From Brachypterus glaber (lineage: Eukaryota > Arthropoda > Insecta > Coleoptera > Kateretidae), in NCBI GenBank assembly GCA_958510825.1, contig OY294049.1:9424001-9488000 (forward strand): DNA of 64,000 nucleotides. The letters are read 5' to 3'. The notes below the pieces were generated by a model. That model saw nothing but the letters and a program-made list of their open reading frames with translations, searched no databases and was not told where the DNA came from. Shown here piece after piece: positions 1 through 10,107 of this stretch (position 1 is its first letter; every line of letters begins with the position of its first letter). The position numbers were made by a program, and so were the translations under genes.

Positions 1-142
1 TATTTTAATCTCAAAATCATTTATTAATGGGAACAAAATAGTTCATTTGACAGAAATAAAATTTATTTGTCACAACCAAATAATTCATTTGGCCATATCC
101 AACCAAATATTTTGTACACACAAATAAACTGTTTTATCAGTG
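1..142 (-). repeat. MITE family A, partial copy cut by window edge
   Basis: This AT-rich non-coding segment matches the segments at 1708-1948 and 24765-25009 in reverse orientation. It ends in ...CAGTG followed by TA, the same terminus as the other copies (TA then CACTRATWAAACAG on the opposite strand). Internal motifs such as AAATAAATTTTATTTCTGTC and CCAAATAAT recur in all three. TA flanks suggest a Tc1/mariner-type MITE; the mobilising transposase is not identified. Confidence 0.7.
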
Positions 143-144
143 TA

Positions 145-960
145 TCATTACTTCATTTATAATATTTGCCATGCTTATTTTTTATCCAATGGCAAAATAT
201 TTTTGCATTTTATCCATTAAAAGTTATAAGCAATGACGTGTCTTTTCAGTTCAAGGAAAATCGAGTGGCAGATATCCATTGTTTAAAAAAATTACTCCTA
301 CTAGGAAAAAAAAATATTATTGCTATAGGTGGAGAAAACATGATAAATAATTATATGTTCTAAAGCTAGTAGTGAAAAAAAAACATTTATTCTATTTTGG
401 TCCAAATATTTTTTCCTCTTTTTAATATAACCATGCCAATTCTAAATTATTAAGTCAAGAACTTAGGATTACTATAGTACCCTTAAACGTATTTAATTAA
501 AGTACATTTTCAAATGTTGACATTTTTCATTTTTGAATTATAATGTCAATATTTTTAAAAGTTACCTTGAATGTAAAATATTTCATATATTCGTTTATTT
601 TATGGTCTGGTTTGTTATAAGCAATTTATTTAATATTTTTATTTTTTTTTCAAAATGCTGTGTTTTTATTTACCCCGTATAAACTATTTCAGCAAATAAA
701 GTGTCAAATGAATTACTTAAAAATTTATTTGCTTTATACACATACAAAATAAACGAAGGCAACGGAAAGCGTGTTAAAAATTTATTTTAGGATTTCTGTT
801 TATACTTTATTAACAAAAACATATGTGGCATGACACTTTGTTTTTCAAACAATACGTTTTAATATTGTTAAATTGCATTGCTTATGTTGAAACAGAGGAG
901 GCGGAAGTAGGTTTAACTTAACAAAAATTACAGCTTAAACAAAAAAAAAAGAATAATAGC
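145..960. other. AT-rich spacer, no recognised feature
   Basis: Only homopolymer-rich AT sequence with a short chance open frame (166-363). It shows no domain, clear repeat terminus or RNA gene that I can support. Confidence 0.5.
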
Positions 961-970
961 AGACAGTATA

Positions 971-1116
971 CCGGGTGATTTTTATTTATGTCCACCCCCA
1001 AAATTAAGGTTAATTTTTATTTGATAAAAACGAAACTTTGATGATTTATATAATATTACATTTTACATTTCGCCAAAAATTACCTTAACTTTTGATTTTT
1101 AAATAGAACACCCTAT
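971..1116 (+). repeat. CCGGGTGA-type repeat end
   Basis: It starts TA-CCGGGTGATTTTTATTTATG and shares its first ~100 bp with the left end of the element at 46676-48328. Its last ~45 bp (AATTACCTTAACTTTTGATT, then ...GAACACCCTATA) is the reverse complement of the repeat near 34245-34305. It appears to be a short mosaic or deleted member of the same mobile repeat group. Confidence 0.55.
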
Positions 1117-1355
1117 ATTTTTTCTCTTTTACCTAAAAAAAAACGTGTGAAGTTACACAACAATCAGAGAAGAGTTTGATGCTCCGCAAGGCCAAAACAA
1201 GCAAAAATCCCCAAGCATTTTAGTTTTTCGAAATTTTAATATAATATATTAAAATTAGCATATTATGCTATAAAGTACGCTACGCCTACCCTATATATTT
1301 TTACATATTTTGATTCATATACTTTTTGATAGGTTTAGTTAGAGTCTCTGAATTT

Positions 1356-1582
1356 TGCGTTGACGTTTAGCGCCAAACGAGGAGTAAGTTATAGGGACGG
1401 TTTTTGTCCCTTGAAGAGGCGATATGAGGCGATATCGGGGGCGATATCGGGCGATCTCGAGACGATATCGGGCGAACTCGAGGCGATATGGGCGATATTG
1501 ATTAATGTAAATAGCGATATTAAGGCGATATTTTGTCTCGCAAATGAAGAGTGACTTGCCCCTCGGCGCCAAACGTCATACC
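1356..1582. repeat. MITE carrying a GCGATAT minisatellite
   Basis: The ends TTGACGTTTAGCGCC (about 1360) and GGCGCCAAACGTCA (about 1565) are inverted copies of each other. Between them the motif GGCGATATCG or GGCGATAT recurs about eight times (1418-1530). This GC-rich patch stands out in a roughly 70% AT setting. Open frames exist on both strands (1360-1554 plus, 1572-1339 minus) only because the repeat lacks stops; I do not consider them genes. Confidence 0.6.
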
Positions 1583-1707
1583 GAAATTCAGGTCTCCTAG
1601 ACTACAGTAACCCAAAGATTTTGGAGTAAAAAAATAGGCCCTATTTTACAATTTCCAGATAATTTTGACGTATGGTGCACTATATTTAAGAAAACAAAGT
1701 ATTTATG

Positions 1708-1948
1708 CACTAATAAAACAGTTTATTTGTGTCAATAAAATATTTGTTTGGATATGGCCAATTTAATTATTTGGTTGTGACAAATAAATTTTATTTTTGT
1801 CAAGGAAACTATTTGGTTCACATTAATAAATCATTTTGAAATTAAAATATTGGTTTACATGAACTAAATATTTATTTGACTCAAATAAAATTTACCCACA
1901 ACCAAATAATTTAATTGTCAATATCCAAATAAATACTTTTTATTAGTG
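1708..1948 (+). repeat. MITE family A, full copy
   Basis: About 241 bp, starting CACTAATAAAACAG and ending ATTAGTG. It is colinear with 24765-25009. Terminal CACT...AGTG inverted ends and internal sub-palindromes (GGATATGGCC versus the inverted form near the other end) suggest a foldback-style MITE. Confidence 0.75.
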
Positions 1949-1949
1949 T

Positions 1950-2650
1950 GGATGTTATACAGAGTATTTCAACGAAGCCGACTCGGTCGATATATAGTAA
2001 ACTATCCACTTTAGAGAAAAACTTTAAAGGGAAAAGTTTAAACAAGGCACATTTTAAAAATATTTAAAAATATACAGGATGGTCTTCTTAGGGTGGGTAA
2101 CATCTCACTTAATTTTTTTAAATGGAATGTTATATTTTTTATTACGCCATCTTATTTCTTATTAAAATTTCCTTATTTTGATATCATATTATATGGGTCT
2201 ATTGTTTACAGTTTTTGAGATATGTATGTATGACGTCACAACTATGACCTAAAACTGACGTAGATAGTACGTCGGGAACGTCATCAAGTTTTCCTGGGAC
2301 CCTTATGCGCGCAAAAATACAATATTTACGCTGTATTTATTTTTTGTATGCTATAACTGAAAATAAGGTAAGTATACTATAGAATGCAGATAGAAAATTC
2401 ATTATAAATAGCTAGGGGACATAAAACTTTTAATTCAAAGAAAATTTATAATAAGAAAACCTAAAGAAAAACATTTTATAAATTAAATTTAATTGAAAAC
2501 TTTTTATTCTATGGAGCAAATAGAAAGTCGGGCACTCAACTTTTAGAATTATGTTAATCTAATATTATCGACAATATTATATTATACAAGCCGTGAAGCC
2601 CGTTCTTTGAATGGGTTAGTTAAAAACTTAAATTAATTCTCTCTTTACTA
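1950..2650. other. AT-rich spacer, no recognised feature
   Basis: I see no long open frame, inverted repeat pair or simple repeat here. Confidence 0.45.
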
Positions 2651-2675
2651 ACGTTGTTTAATAATTTCCCCGCAA

Positions 2676-3060
2676 TCAAGGGGATAAGGGTCGAATATAA
2701 AACATTCTTGAAACACGTATCTTTTTGATTTCGATAAAGAACATTTCTGCCAAATATCGAGATTGTAAAAAGTAAGCAGTCTCTGAGATAGATAAAAATG
2801 TCTAACCTTAAAATTATTTACCCCTTAAAACCAAAATATCACAATATTTACACCCTTAGGGGTCGAATATCGAAAAATCATGAAACACGTATCTTTAAGA
2901 TTTTGATAAAGAACATTTTTGCCAAATATGAAGTTTCTAAATTAAGAGGTCTCTGAGATACGCACACTTTTTAAAAAACCTTTCAACCCCCGTTTTACCC
3001 TCTTAAGGGTTGAATTTGGAAAAATCGCTTCTTAGTGGGTGCTTACATGACAAAAGGAAC
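2676..3060 (+). repeat. Degenerate ~175-bp tandem repeat (2-3 units)
   Basis: The block GGGTCGAATAT...GAAACACGTATCTTT...GATAAAGAACATTT...GCCAAATAT...GTCTCTGAGATA occurs at about 2688 and again at about 2862. A third, weaker start (AAGGGTTGAATTTGGAAAAATC) lies at about 3004. No coding potential is visible. Confidence 0.65.
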
Positions 3061-3254
3061 AAAATATCCAAATTTGGGCTGGGCATTTTCGCCTAAAGTG
3101 AGTCAGTTAGGATTATATATAATAGATTTACCCAGAGAAAAAGGTTTTTGTATGAATATGCATTATGTATGATTATGTCTAGATTTTAGCCATGTATGAA
3201 TTTTGACCCGATGGCCATACATAATGATGCATAATTGGGGCTACACGTGTACTA

Positions 3255-3398
3255 CCCCACTAAGCTAGAAAGCAGTAACTTTATTTGTCGCTAGCGACGT
3301 TTTCACGTCAACTCTGATGTAATATTTTGAAGGCGCTGTAGCGCGCTTCTATTGACAAATAGAGTTACTGCTTTCTAGCTTATTAGGGCAGTGGAGCC
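3255..3398. repeat. Short inverted-repeat MITE
   Basis: Near-perfect arms AAGCTAGAAAGCAGTAACT (about 3262) and AGTTACTGCTTTCTAGCTT (about 3363) extend through TTATTTGTC/GACAAATAG. They flank a roughly 65-bp centre. No protein is encoded. Confidence 0.7.
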
Positions 3399-3485
3399 TT
3401 ATATTTTTTTTGTACAAAAAAGAATAGTTAATTCAAAAAATGATACCGAACACCAAAAAAAGTCCAAACCAAAATTTTTATTTCG

Positions 3486-3995
3486 CAGTACGGTATAAGC
3501 TCGATAATGTGAACAATGCGTATTGAAACGTTCTAAATTCCTGGATCATTGTTTTTGGTGTTAAAATTATTAAAATATGAAGTGGTTATCCAAAAACTTA
3601 AAAAGTTAATTGCCGGAGCTCTGATAGTCTGGTAGCAGTCTAATTGAGGGGTTGAGAATTTATTTAAAAAGGCGCCAACCAGTTTGGACTGTTGGATTAT
3701 TCTTAAATGATTAAAACTGGTAAACTATACATTTAAGTCGTGCTGATGCTGAAAGACAATAAATAAAGAAACAAAAATAATTGTAAAGTGAACAGTACCG
3801 GGTGGGAGGATGTAAATAATTGAATGAACTACATTTCCGGTTTTAACTTTTGATAACTCTCGTTAATGTAAGTTCACGTAAACGAGAGTTTATGATTTCA
3901 CATTACAAAGAAGTCAATAGAAAAAATTCTGTGTTCACAAAAACGAATAGTTCACATATAGGCATGTTCACATTATTGAGCTTATACTTTACTAA
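3486..3995. repeat. ~510-bp element with terminal inverted repeats
   Basis: The left end AGTACGGTATAAGCTCGATA then ATGTGAAC is mirrored by GTTCACATTATTGAGC then TTATACT at 3966-3992. The interior is non-coding. A probable MITE of unknown superfamily. Confidence 0.6.
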
Positions 3996-4269
3996 CATTG
4001 TTATTTTTGACTAATCGTGTAGCAGAATTAAAAAAAAAATAAACAAAAAGAATAGTTAATTTTAGAGTCATATTTGTTGGCGCCAAATCAAACCAGTTGT
4101 ATGGTTGATTTTATTATTTATTTTTTCAGTGTATAATAGTATTCTCAATCGTAGTTTATAAATGTTTTCCTCACTACTAACAACATTTTAGTATTTTTTT
4201 TTTTAAGAAATAAAAATATACTAGAGACAAATAACTATATTAAAAAAAAAAACAGAGTTGTGCTGCCTG

Positions 4270-4404
4270 CATAGGGAACGTTTAAGTATTACGTAACGCA
4301 AATTTTGATAATTTTTTATTTTCCTATACCATTAACGTGGGCGTAACACTCCAAAATGACCCCCCACCCCCCTAGGAGCGCTACGTAATACTTGAACGTT
4401 CCCA
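4270..4404. repeat. MITE with GGGAACGTTYAAGTATTACG ends
   Basis: GGGAACGTTTAAGTATTACG (4273) and its inverted partner CGTAATACTTGAACGTTCCC (4383) enclose about 95 bp. Arms are about 22 bp with one mismatch. Non-autonomous element; superfamily not assigned. Confidence 0.75.
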
Positions 4405-4755
4405 TGGGAACATATGCATATTGCAGGTTGCAAAAATACACAATATAATGCAACAATAAATAAATTATATAAAATTAAAATTTTGATAAAACTATAAATA
4501 AATATGAAAATGTAAATTTTTTATTATATTATAGGGAGTATAATACTTTACTTAGATTCTAGCACTGGCACTTGATGCTGTTAAAATTGAAATCGGATTT
4601 CTTAGAAATATACTTGAATTGACGTATTATAGTATTTGAAATGTTATCAATAGTTTAATTAATCTTGTCTCCCTAGATCGTATGACGCATCATGACGTAA
4701 ATAATCTAATTTGGTGGAAACTTTTTGCCCATATAATAAGCCTACTCGTATATTT

Positions 4756-4818
4756 AAAAGTTAAGAAATATTACTTACCTGGGTTGGAAAACTGATACTT
4801 CTTTCAAATCTTTAAGTA
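4756..4818 (+). repeat. Direct repeat, left copy of a pair
   Basis: AAGAAATATTACTTACCTGG then GTTGGAAAA, and later TTTCAAATCTTTAAGTA, are repeated in the same orientation at 5888-5947. The copies lie 1.13 kb apart and are about 55 bp long. They could be direct terminal repeats or a duplicated flank. Confidence 0.6.
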
Positions 4819-4847
4819 TATTTATTTAAAACTATATATAGGTATAT

Positions 4848-4996
4848 TTTCTTGCTTTTTAGAACACGTAATAAAAAATACTTTTATTCCAACGTTTCGG
4901 CGTTTATTGTACAGCAATTTTCAAGGATATTACAACGAATTAAATAAAAGTATTTTTTATTACGTGTTCTAAAAAGCAAGAAAATATACCTACATA
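4848..4996. repeat. Inverted repeat with Penelope-like motif
   Basis: Arms of about 50 bp (GGTATATTTTCTTGCTTTTT... and the mirrored ...AAAAAGCAAGAAAATATACC) flank a 45-bp centre. On the minus strand the centre reads CTTGAAAA...GCCGAAACGTTGG. That arrangement resembles decayed hammerhead cores in the terminal repeats of Penelope-like elements. The CUGANGA strand is not intact, so assignment is tentative. Confidence 0.4.
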
Positions 4997-5198
4997 TAAT
5001 TTAATAGAACAAGAAAAGTAAAACTTTAAAAATATCAATCAATAATTTTCGCTAGATGGCGTCACCGATTAAAATATCGTTAAGCAAGATGACTGAACTG
5101 CGGTTCTCATGATAAACACTATACATTTTGTTTAAAAGACTTAAATTGTATAGTTTCAGTCAATGTTTTTTACTTTTGAGACAGAAGGATAATAAATG

Positions 5199-5312
5199 TT
5201 ATAAACGGTGCATTGTGAGCTATCAACAAATGTTTTTGTGGTTGTTATTTTGGGGGTTATAAACGGTGCCTTGTGAGCTATCAACAAATGTTTTTTTGTG
5301 GTTGTGTTTTTT
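5199..5312 (+). repeat. Two-copy ~60-bp tandem duplication
   Basis: TTATAAACGGTGCATTGTGA then GCTATCAACAAATG at 5199 is repeated at about 5258 with one or two changes. Non-coding. Confidence 0.7.
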
Positions 5313-5559
5313 TGGGTTACGCGTATGTAAAACTTAAGTTTTACATGATTGTGTTTTTATTGTAAAATGCAGGAAAAATGATTTGTAGTGAATATGAAAA
5401 GAACTAAAAAACAAAGTATTATAGTATTATTTTTTTCATTTGAATTCAAGTTTTAAAAACAGTTCCAAATAAAATAGTTAACAAGTCTAACGGAAAATGG
5501 TACTTTTCCTCGGTCTATAAATGCCCTGGTAGAAAGCATTAAAATACAACTTCACGCAA

Positions 5560-5800
5560 CGTTGTGTTTTGCTATAATTTTCAGACTTTTAACGTTGTAT
5601 AGTAACGTTTAAATCAACAATATTTCAACATTCGATTTTAACGTTACATGTCAACGTTAAAATAAACAATATTCTAACATTAAATTTTTACAAATGTTAA
5701 AACACAACGTTGTGGCAACGTTAGTATCCAACGTTGTGAAGCGGAACATTTATAGATTGTGACAACATGATTTTAAACAATAACACAACGTTACTTTTCT
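5560..5800. repeat. AACGTT-rich segment
   Basis: The palindromic hexamer AACGTT occurs about nine times within 240 bp (for example at 5569, 5590, 5641, 5704, 5729 and 5787), several times as CAACGTTGTG. The segment ends of this kind face each other in inverted orientation, so it may be an old foldback MITE. Confidence 0.45.
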
Positions 5801-5887
5801 ATTAAGGTGGTTTCGGCACTTCGTGCCTCATTAATTAATAAGGTCTCGGAAAAGTCCTATTTTCCAAGACGTCCTGTAGTCTACTAT

Positions 5888-5947
5888 TAAAAGTTGAGAA
5901 ATATTACTTACCTGGGTTGGAAAAATAATAATTTCAAATCTTTAAGT
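5888..5947 (+). repeat. Direct repeat, right copy of a pair
   Basis: Matches 4756-4818 in the same orientation (AGAAATATTACTTACCTGGG then TTGGAAAA). Confidence 0.6.
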
Positions 5948-6042
5948 AAATGAAGAAGAATTAAGGGCCTCAGTGAAAAAGTACAAATCTGCGCAGTTAA
6001 TTTTTAGTTCATAAAGTAGTTTGTTTATGTTTTTGTTTAAGG

Positions 6043-6192
6043 GCCCATTTACAAATGCTACGTAAAAACGTAAACGTAAAATCGTAAGAAATGTACACTA
6101 ATTGGTTCAACCTTAAAATTTAACCAATCAGCGTACTGCATTTCTTACGATTTTACGTTTACGTTTTTACGTAGCATTTGTAAATAGGTCTT
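6043..6192. repeat. Hairpin MITE with ~60-bp arms
   Basis: The left arm CATTTACAAATGCTACGTAA... and the right arm ...TTACGTAGCATTTGTAAAT are nearly perfect reverse complements over about 58 bp. They are separated by about 40 bp containing a CCAAT-like ATTGGTT/AACCAAT pair. A transcript would form a long stable hairpin. Confidence 0.8.
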
Positions 6193-6274
6193 AAAGTACA
6201 TTGATACACGTGCTAGTTATGCTTGGTAGCAACCTCTTGTGTATATAAGATTTATGCTTATGTAATGCGTAACT

Positions 6275-7308
6275 GTCTGGAACTTTCGACTCACACTTTA
6301 ACTGTGCTTTATAAATCCTTGGTAAGATCTAATTTAGAATATTGCCCCCTGATTTGGTCTGCATATACTGCTTAGGATAAATATATTTTAGAAAAAGTTC
6401 AACATAAACTTTTGCGTGTTCTAGCTTTTAAAATTAATTTTAAAATAATAGACCATAATTACTTCGAGATTGAAAGAACTACCGGTTTCGAAACACTGAA
6501 AAATGGAGTTTTGGCTAATAGTTGCTTTGTGTATAAGTGGATTAATGGTCAAGTTGATTGTCTCGATCTATTTGGTAATAGTTATTTATGGTACTAGTGG
6601 GTAAAGTAAGATATTGCCCATGAGAAAATTAACCTGCGAGGCGTCAGCCAAGCAGGTTAATTTTCGAGAGGGCAATATAGGTTTACCCATGAGTGCCATA
6701 CAAGGTTTTATCCAATAAATAGCTTAGGAATTCATATTTTTATTAAAAATTTTAATGACATTTACAAGAAAATAATTATACAAGTGACAGTTGAGTGGGT
6801 AAAATAAATAATTATCCACTCAATAAAGTAAAAGCCACGCGGGGGTTATTATTGAGTTTATCTATTTAAAATAAAGCTGGTAATTGTCTTATTATCTGTA
6901 TGGATAAAATAAATTTTTACGTTTCGCCTAGAAATACTCGTGGTACTCAAAATATGTTTTTTTTTTAACTACGCAACTTTAACTCCATTTAACTCGGCTT
7001 TATCATTCCTAAATGACTCAAATATTGATCTATTCTCAATTAATTTACACAAATTTAAATTCGCTGTTCGGTAATTTCAAAATCAATAAACTAACTTTTT
7101 GCATTTATTCTTATATTATCTCTACTTTATTTTCTATTTATTTAGATCCATATTTTTATTTTTGTTGAATATTTTCATTATATTTTTATTGTTTTTACGT
7201 GTTATATATAAAAAGTTAATTTAGATTAAGGAACCTGTATATTTTTAAAAATTATATTATAATTACTGTAATGAGGCTATCCCGTAGATAATAAATAAAT
7301 AAATAAAC
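6275..7308 (+). pseudogene. Decayed LINE: RT C-terminus and 3' UTR
   Basis: Frame +2 around 6297-6590 reads LTVLYKSLVRSNLEYCPLIW..., then one in-frame TAG, then DKYILEKVQHKLLRVLAF and later TGFETLKNGVLANSCFVYKW. This is the region after the RT palm in Jockey/CR1/R1-type LINEs. Further on, scraps such as YVSPRNTRGTQNM (about 6920) and ALSFLNDSNIDLF (about 6995) match the usual extreme C-terminus. The element ends with GAGGCTATCCCGTAGATAA then (TAAA)n at 7288-7308, a typical LINE 3' tail. A hairpin MITE interrupts it at 6598-6690. It is 5'-truncated and lacks EN and the RT catalytic motifs, so it is dead. Confidence 0.75.
6598..6690. repeat. Small hairpin MITE inside LINE remnant
   Basis: GGGTAAA...ATATTGCCC and AGAAAATTAACCTGC pair with GCAGGTTAATTTTC and GGGCAATATAGGTTTACCC. 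The arms are about 38 bp imperfect, around a GAGGCGTCAGCCAA loop. It interrupts the LINE-derived coding remnant. Confidence 0.7.
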
Positions 7309-7750
7309 AAATCTGTTTTATCAACAGTAAATAAGTAGTACTTCTTCAATGATCCCCTAAATTGTATATATGTGTATAACTTATGAGAAATTGTGGAAAT
7401 GGAAACCAAAGGGATAGCGTTTTCATTGAGAACGCTATCCTTATATTTTCTATTTCTATCCTTTTTATTATAAAATTCCAGAAAGAGATAGAACTGTTTC
7501 ATAAATGTCAAACTCGTTATAAAGATAAAATTCTGTTTATACATAATAGTTCAGTCAAATAACGAAAAATTCTTGTGTTAAATTGAAATAAATGTACACG
7601 AGCTGATATTTTAAACGATAGTAGTGGATTGTAACAGAACATTCCTGTTAATTTTTCACCGGGTGATTTGCGTAAGGGATGTCCGCTATCTTAAATTTTA
7701 GGGGTGGGTGCGGTTATCTCGCTAAATATGCATCTTACGATAAAAATGTA

Positions 7751-9012
7751 AAGGGTGTTTTTTTTAGAGGTATAAAACTTTAAAATCAAATAAAACACAT
7801 AAAAATCGTAGTAATGGCCATGGTATTGGCTTTATTGGAAAGATAATTTTATGCCATTACTGTTTAAATATAATTTCGGGCATATGGGCGCCGCGGCTGG
7901 CTCAAATAAAGCTCAATCTGGAAGTCCAATTTTCGACCACTCTTTCGAGTATCTGGGGCCGTATATCGGCAATAACGCGGTTAATGTTGGCTTCCAAGTC
8001 TTCCATCTCTGGTTTATCGGCGTAGACTAGCGACTTCACATATCCCCACAGAAAGTAATCCAAAGGTGTTAGATCACACGATCTTGGAGGCCAATTCACA
8101 GGTCCATTACGCGAAATTATGCGCTCATCGAATGTTTCATTCAATAAATTAATTGTGACGTGTGCTGTGTGGCATGTTGCGCCGTCTTGTTGAAACCACA
8201 GCTCTTCCACATTAATACCATTTAATTGGGGAACGAAAAAGTCAGTAATCATGGATCTATAGCGCTCTTCATTGACTGTAACATTCTGGCCGGCATCATT
8301 TTTGAAGAAATATGGACCAATAATTCCACCAGCCCATAATGCACACCAAACAGTGACTTTTTGTGGATGTAACGGCATCCCAATAATGGCTTGTGGATTT
8401 TCTTCGCTCCAAATGCGGCAATTTTGCTTGTTCACGTAGCCATTCAAATTCAAAATTTTCTGGTGGAAATCTCGTTGTCGGCCCATTTACCGAAAGTACG
8501 ACGCACAAGATGGTCACATGGCTTCAATTCTTGCACGAGCTGGATCTTGTAAGCATGTAAACCAAGATCTTTTCGCAAAATCTTCCATAAAGTGGATGGA
8601 CACAGCTCCAATTGCTGTGCACGATGGCGAATCGACTCATTCGGGTCCTCCTCAACACTACGCGCCACAGCACCAACAGCTTCTTCGGTGCGCACTGTAC
8701 GACGTCTCTGCGGATGAGTATTATCAATTAGAGTATGCGTGGTGCAAAAACGATCCAAGGTTATTCGAATTACTTGCTCAGATGGACGATTATGTCGACC
8801 GTAAAATGAACGTAGCGCACGATAAGTTTGACGAACTGAGCCACGATTTTCGAAGTAAATTTGCACAATTTGCAAGCGTTGTTCTGGCGTAAGTCTATTT
8901 ATGGTAAAATGGCAAACCAAACTGAGTATAAATCAGCTGTCAGCTGTCAAATTGGCTGTCGCTAAAAAAAGTGCTGCCATTTCAAAAAACAAACCTCTAA
9001 AAAAACACCCTT
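7751..9012 (-). mobile_element. DD41D mariner-like element, 1262 bp, defective
   Basis: Terminal inverted repeats AAGGGTGTTTTTTTTAGAGG (left) and CCTCTAAAAAAACACCCTT (right) are flanked by TA at 7749-7750 and 9013-9014, the Tc1/mariner target duplication. Removing the element and one TA restores AAAAATG-TA-TATAACC, which matches the homologous uninterrupted arm (AAAAATGCATATAACC, about 9525-9540). This confirms both boundaries. It carries a broken transposase gene on the minus strand. Confidence 0.92.
7902..8920 (-). pseudogene. Mariner-like transposase (DD41D), frameshifted
   Basis: Two overlapping minus-strand frames together make one transposase. Frame 1 (8920-8450) holds the N-terminal helix-turn-helix region: RLTPEQRLQIVQIYFENRGS... 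and CPSTLWKILRKDLGLHAYKI. Frame 2 (8486-7902) holds the catalytic core: NGYVNKQNCRIWSEENPQ, WFQQDGATCHTAH and RSCDLTPLDYFLWGYVKS. Counting from the D of QQD to the D of PLDYF gives 41 residues, the D41D spacing. The frame changes near 8470. The stretch that normally carries the first catalytic Asp (before LNGYVNKQ) is missing, so the triad is incomplete. The N-terminal Met position of frame 1 is TTG, with no usable ATG nearby. The product cannot be active; the family assignment is firm. Confidence 0.9.
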
Positions 9013-9540
9013 TATATAACCAATTTTGTTAAGGAAAAAATTTTCAACAAGTTTTGTTTGGATCATTTTTTTATTATATTAATAACAATCGAGTTACAAA
9101 TATTCAAATATGGCCATGTTGGGGGAAAAATTGTTTTTTTTTTCGATTTTTTAGCCAAATTATTTATCGGAGGATAAAAGTTGTTATGAGCAAACTTGTA
9201 GCTCTTGAAATTCTCTATAAGTTTATATATTATGAATATTCATAAGTATTTTGTTACGGTTACAGTGGGCGGTGAATGTCGAGTTGCGCCCTCTCTAACC
9301 GTACCAAAGCACCTATGAAAATTTATAATATATGAAACTTATAGAGAATTTCAAGAGCTACAGGTTTGCTTATAACCACTTTTATTGTCCGATGAAAAAT
9401 GGAAAAAAGCAATGTCACCTCCAACATGGCTATTTTTAAATTAACTCGATTTTTAATAATATATTAAAAAAATCATCTCAACAAAAAACTGTTGGAAATT
9501 TCCTCCTTAACAAAATTGGTTATATGCATTTTTATTGTAA

Positions 9541-9837
9541 TTTTTTAAGTATTTTTGTTAATAAAAATTATTGTAAGTAGCAAAATTATTCTTGGAATTA
9601 TGGATGGGAAGAGATATAAAGAAGAAGAGAATCTGTTGAAATGGAGGTGAAGCGCGGTAGGAGGGATTTAAAAATGTTATGTGAAAAATATGAAACTTCA
9701 ACTTTTGAATGTATATTTTTTTTCAAAATTAATGGAGAGCCCCTAGCACAAGCCAAAAGCTTATTTGGGGTTCTCCATGCTTATGTAATATTTTGCAAGA
9801 AATAAACTATAACTATAACTATAACTATAACTATATT
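9541..9837 (+). repeat. Inserted LINE-like 3' fragment with (AACTAT)n tail
   Basis: This segment has no counterpart in the opposite arm of the foldback element, so it is an insertion. It contains a short open stretch ending CKK then TAA, an AATAAA-like signal (GAAATAAACT) and five AACTAT units at 9804-9835. A terminal short repeat after a polyadenylation signal is typical of truncated non-LTR retrotransposons. The clade is unknown. Confidence 0.5.
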
Positions 9838-10107
9838 AAGCAACCCACCCCTAAAATTCAAGATAGCGGACACCCCTTAGGCAGATCACCCGGTGAAAAA
9901 CTAATAGGAGTGTTCTGTTAACATCCACTACTACCCTTTAAAATATCAGCCCGTGAACATTTATTGCAACTTACATTTATTATTTGACTGGACTATGATC
10001 ATAAAAAAAAAAACAAATCAATAAAAATTTAAAACAAGCCATGAATATATGTAATTCTTGGATTCCATATTGCGTATATTGCGTTTTACCTATTTCATAT
10101 TTCTCGG

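Larger units (their letters stand above)
7546..9995. mobile_element. Long palindromic foldback element, interrupted
   Basis: The left outer arm (7546-7750) matches the reverse complement of 9838-9995: shared AGTYCAGTCAAATAA, TTTTTCACCGGGTGAT, GTCCGCTATCTT and TTTTAGGGGTGGGT. The left inner arm (9015-9245) matches the reverse complement of about 9313-9540: shared AACCAATTTTGTTAAGG and TCTTGAAATTCTCTATAA. The loop is about 9246-9312. The left arm is split by a DD41D mariner at a TA. The right arm is split by a LINE-like fragment (9541-9837) and lost about 30 bp there. No protein belongs to the foldback itself. Confidence 0.8.

Noticed and set aside
1339..1572. Overlapping open frames on both strands
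   Set aside because: By-product of the stop-free GCGATAT minisatellite.
6412..6597. Independent 61-aa gene
   Set aside because: It is the tail of a decayed LINE RT that is readable upstream through one stop codon.
8518..8892. 124-aa plus-strand frame
   Set aside because: Antisense shadow of the mariner transposase coding sequence.
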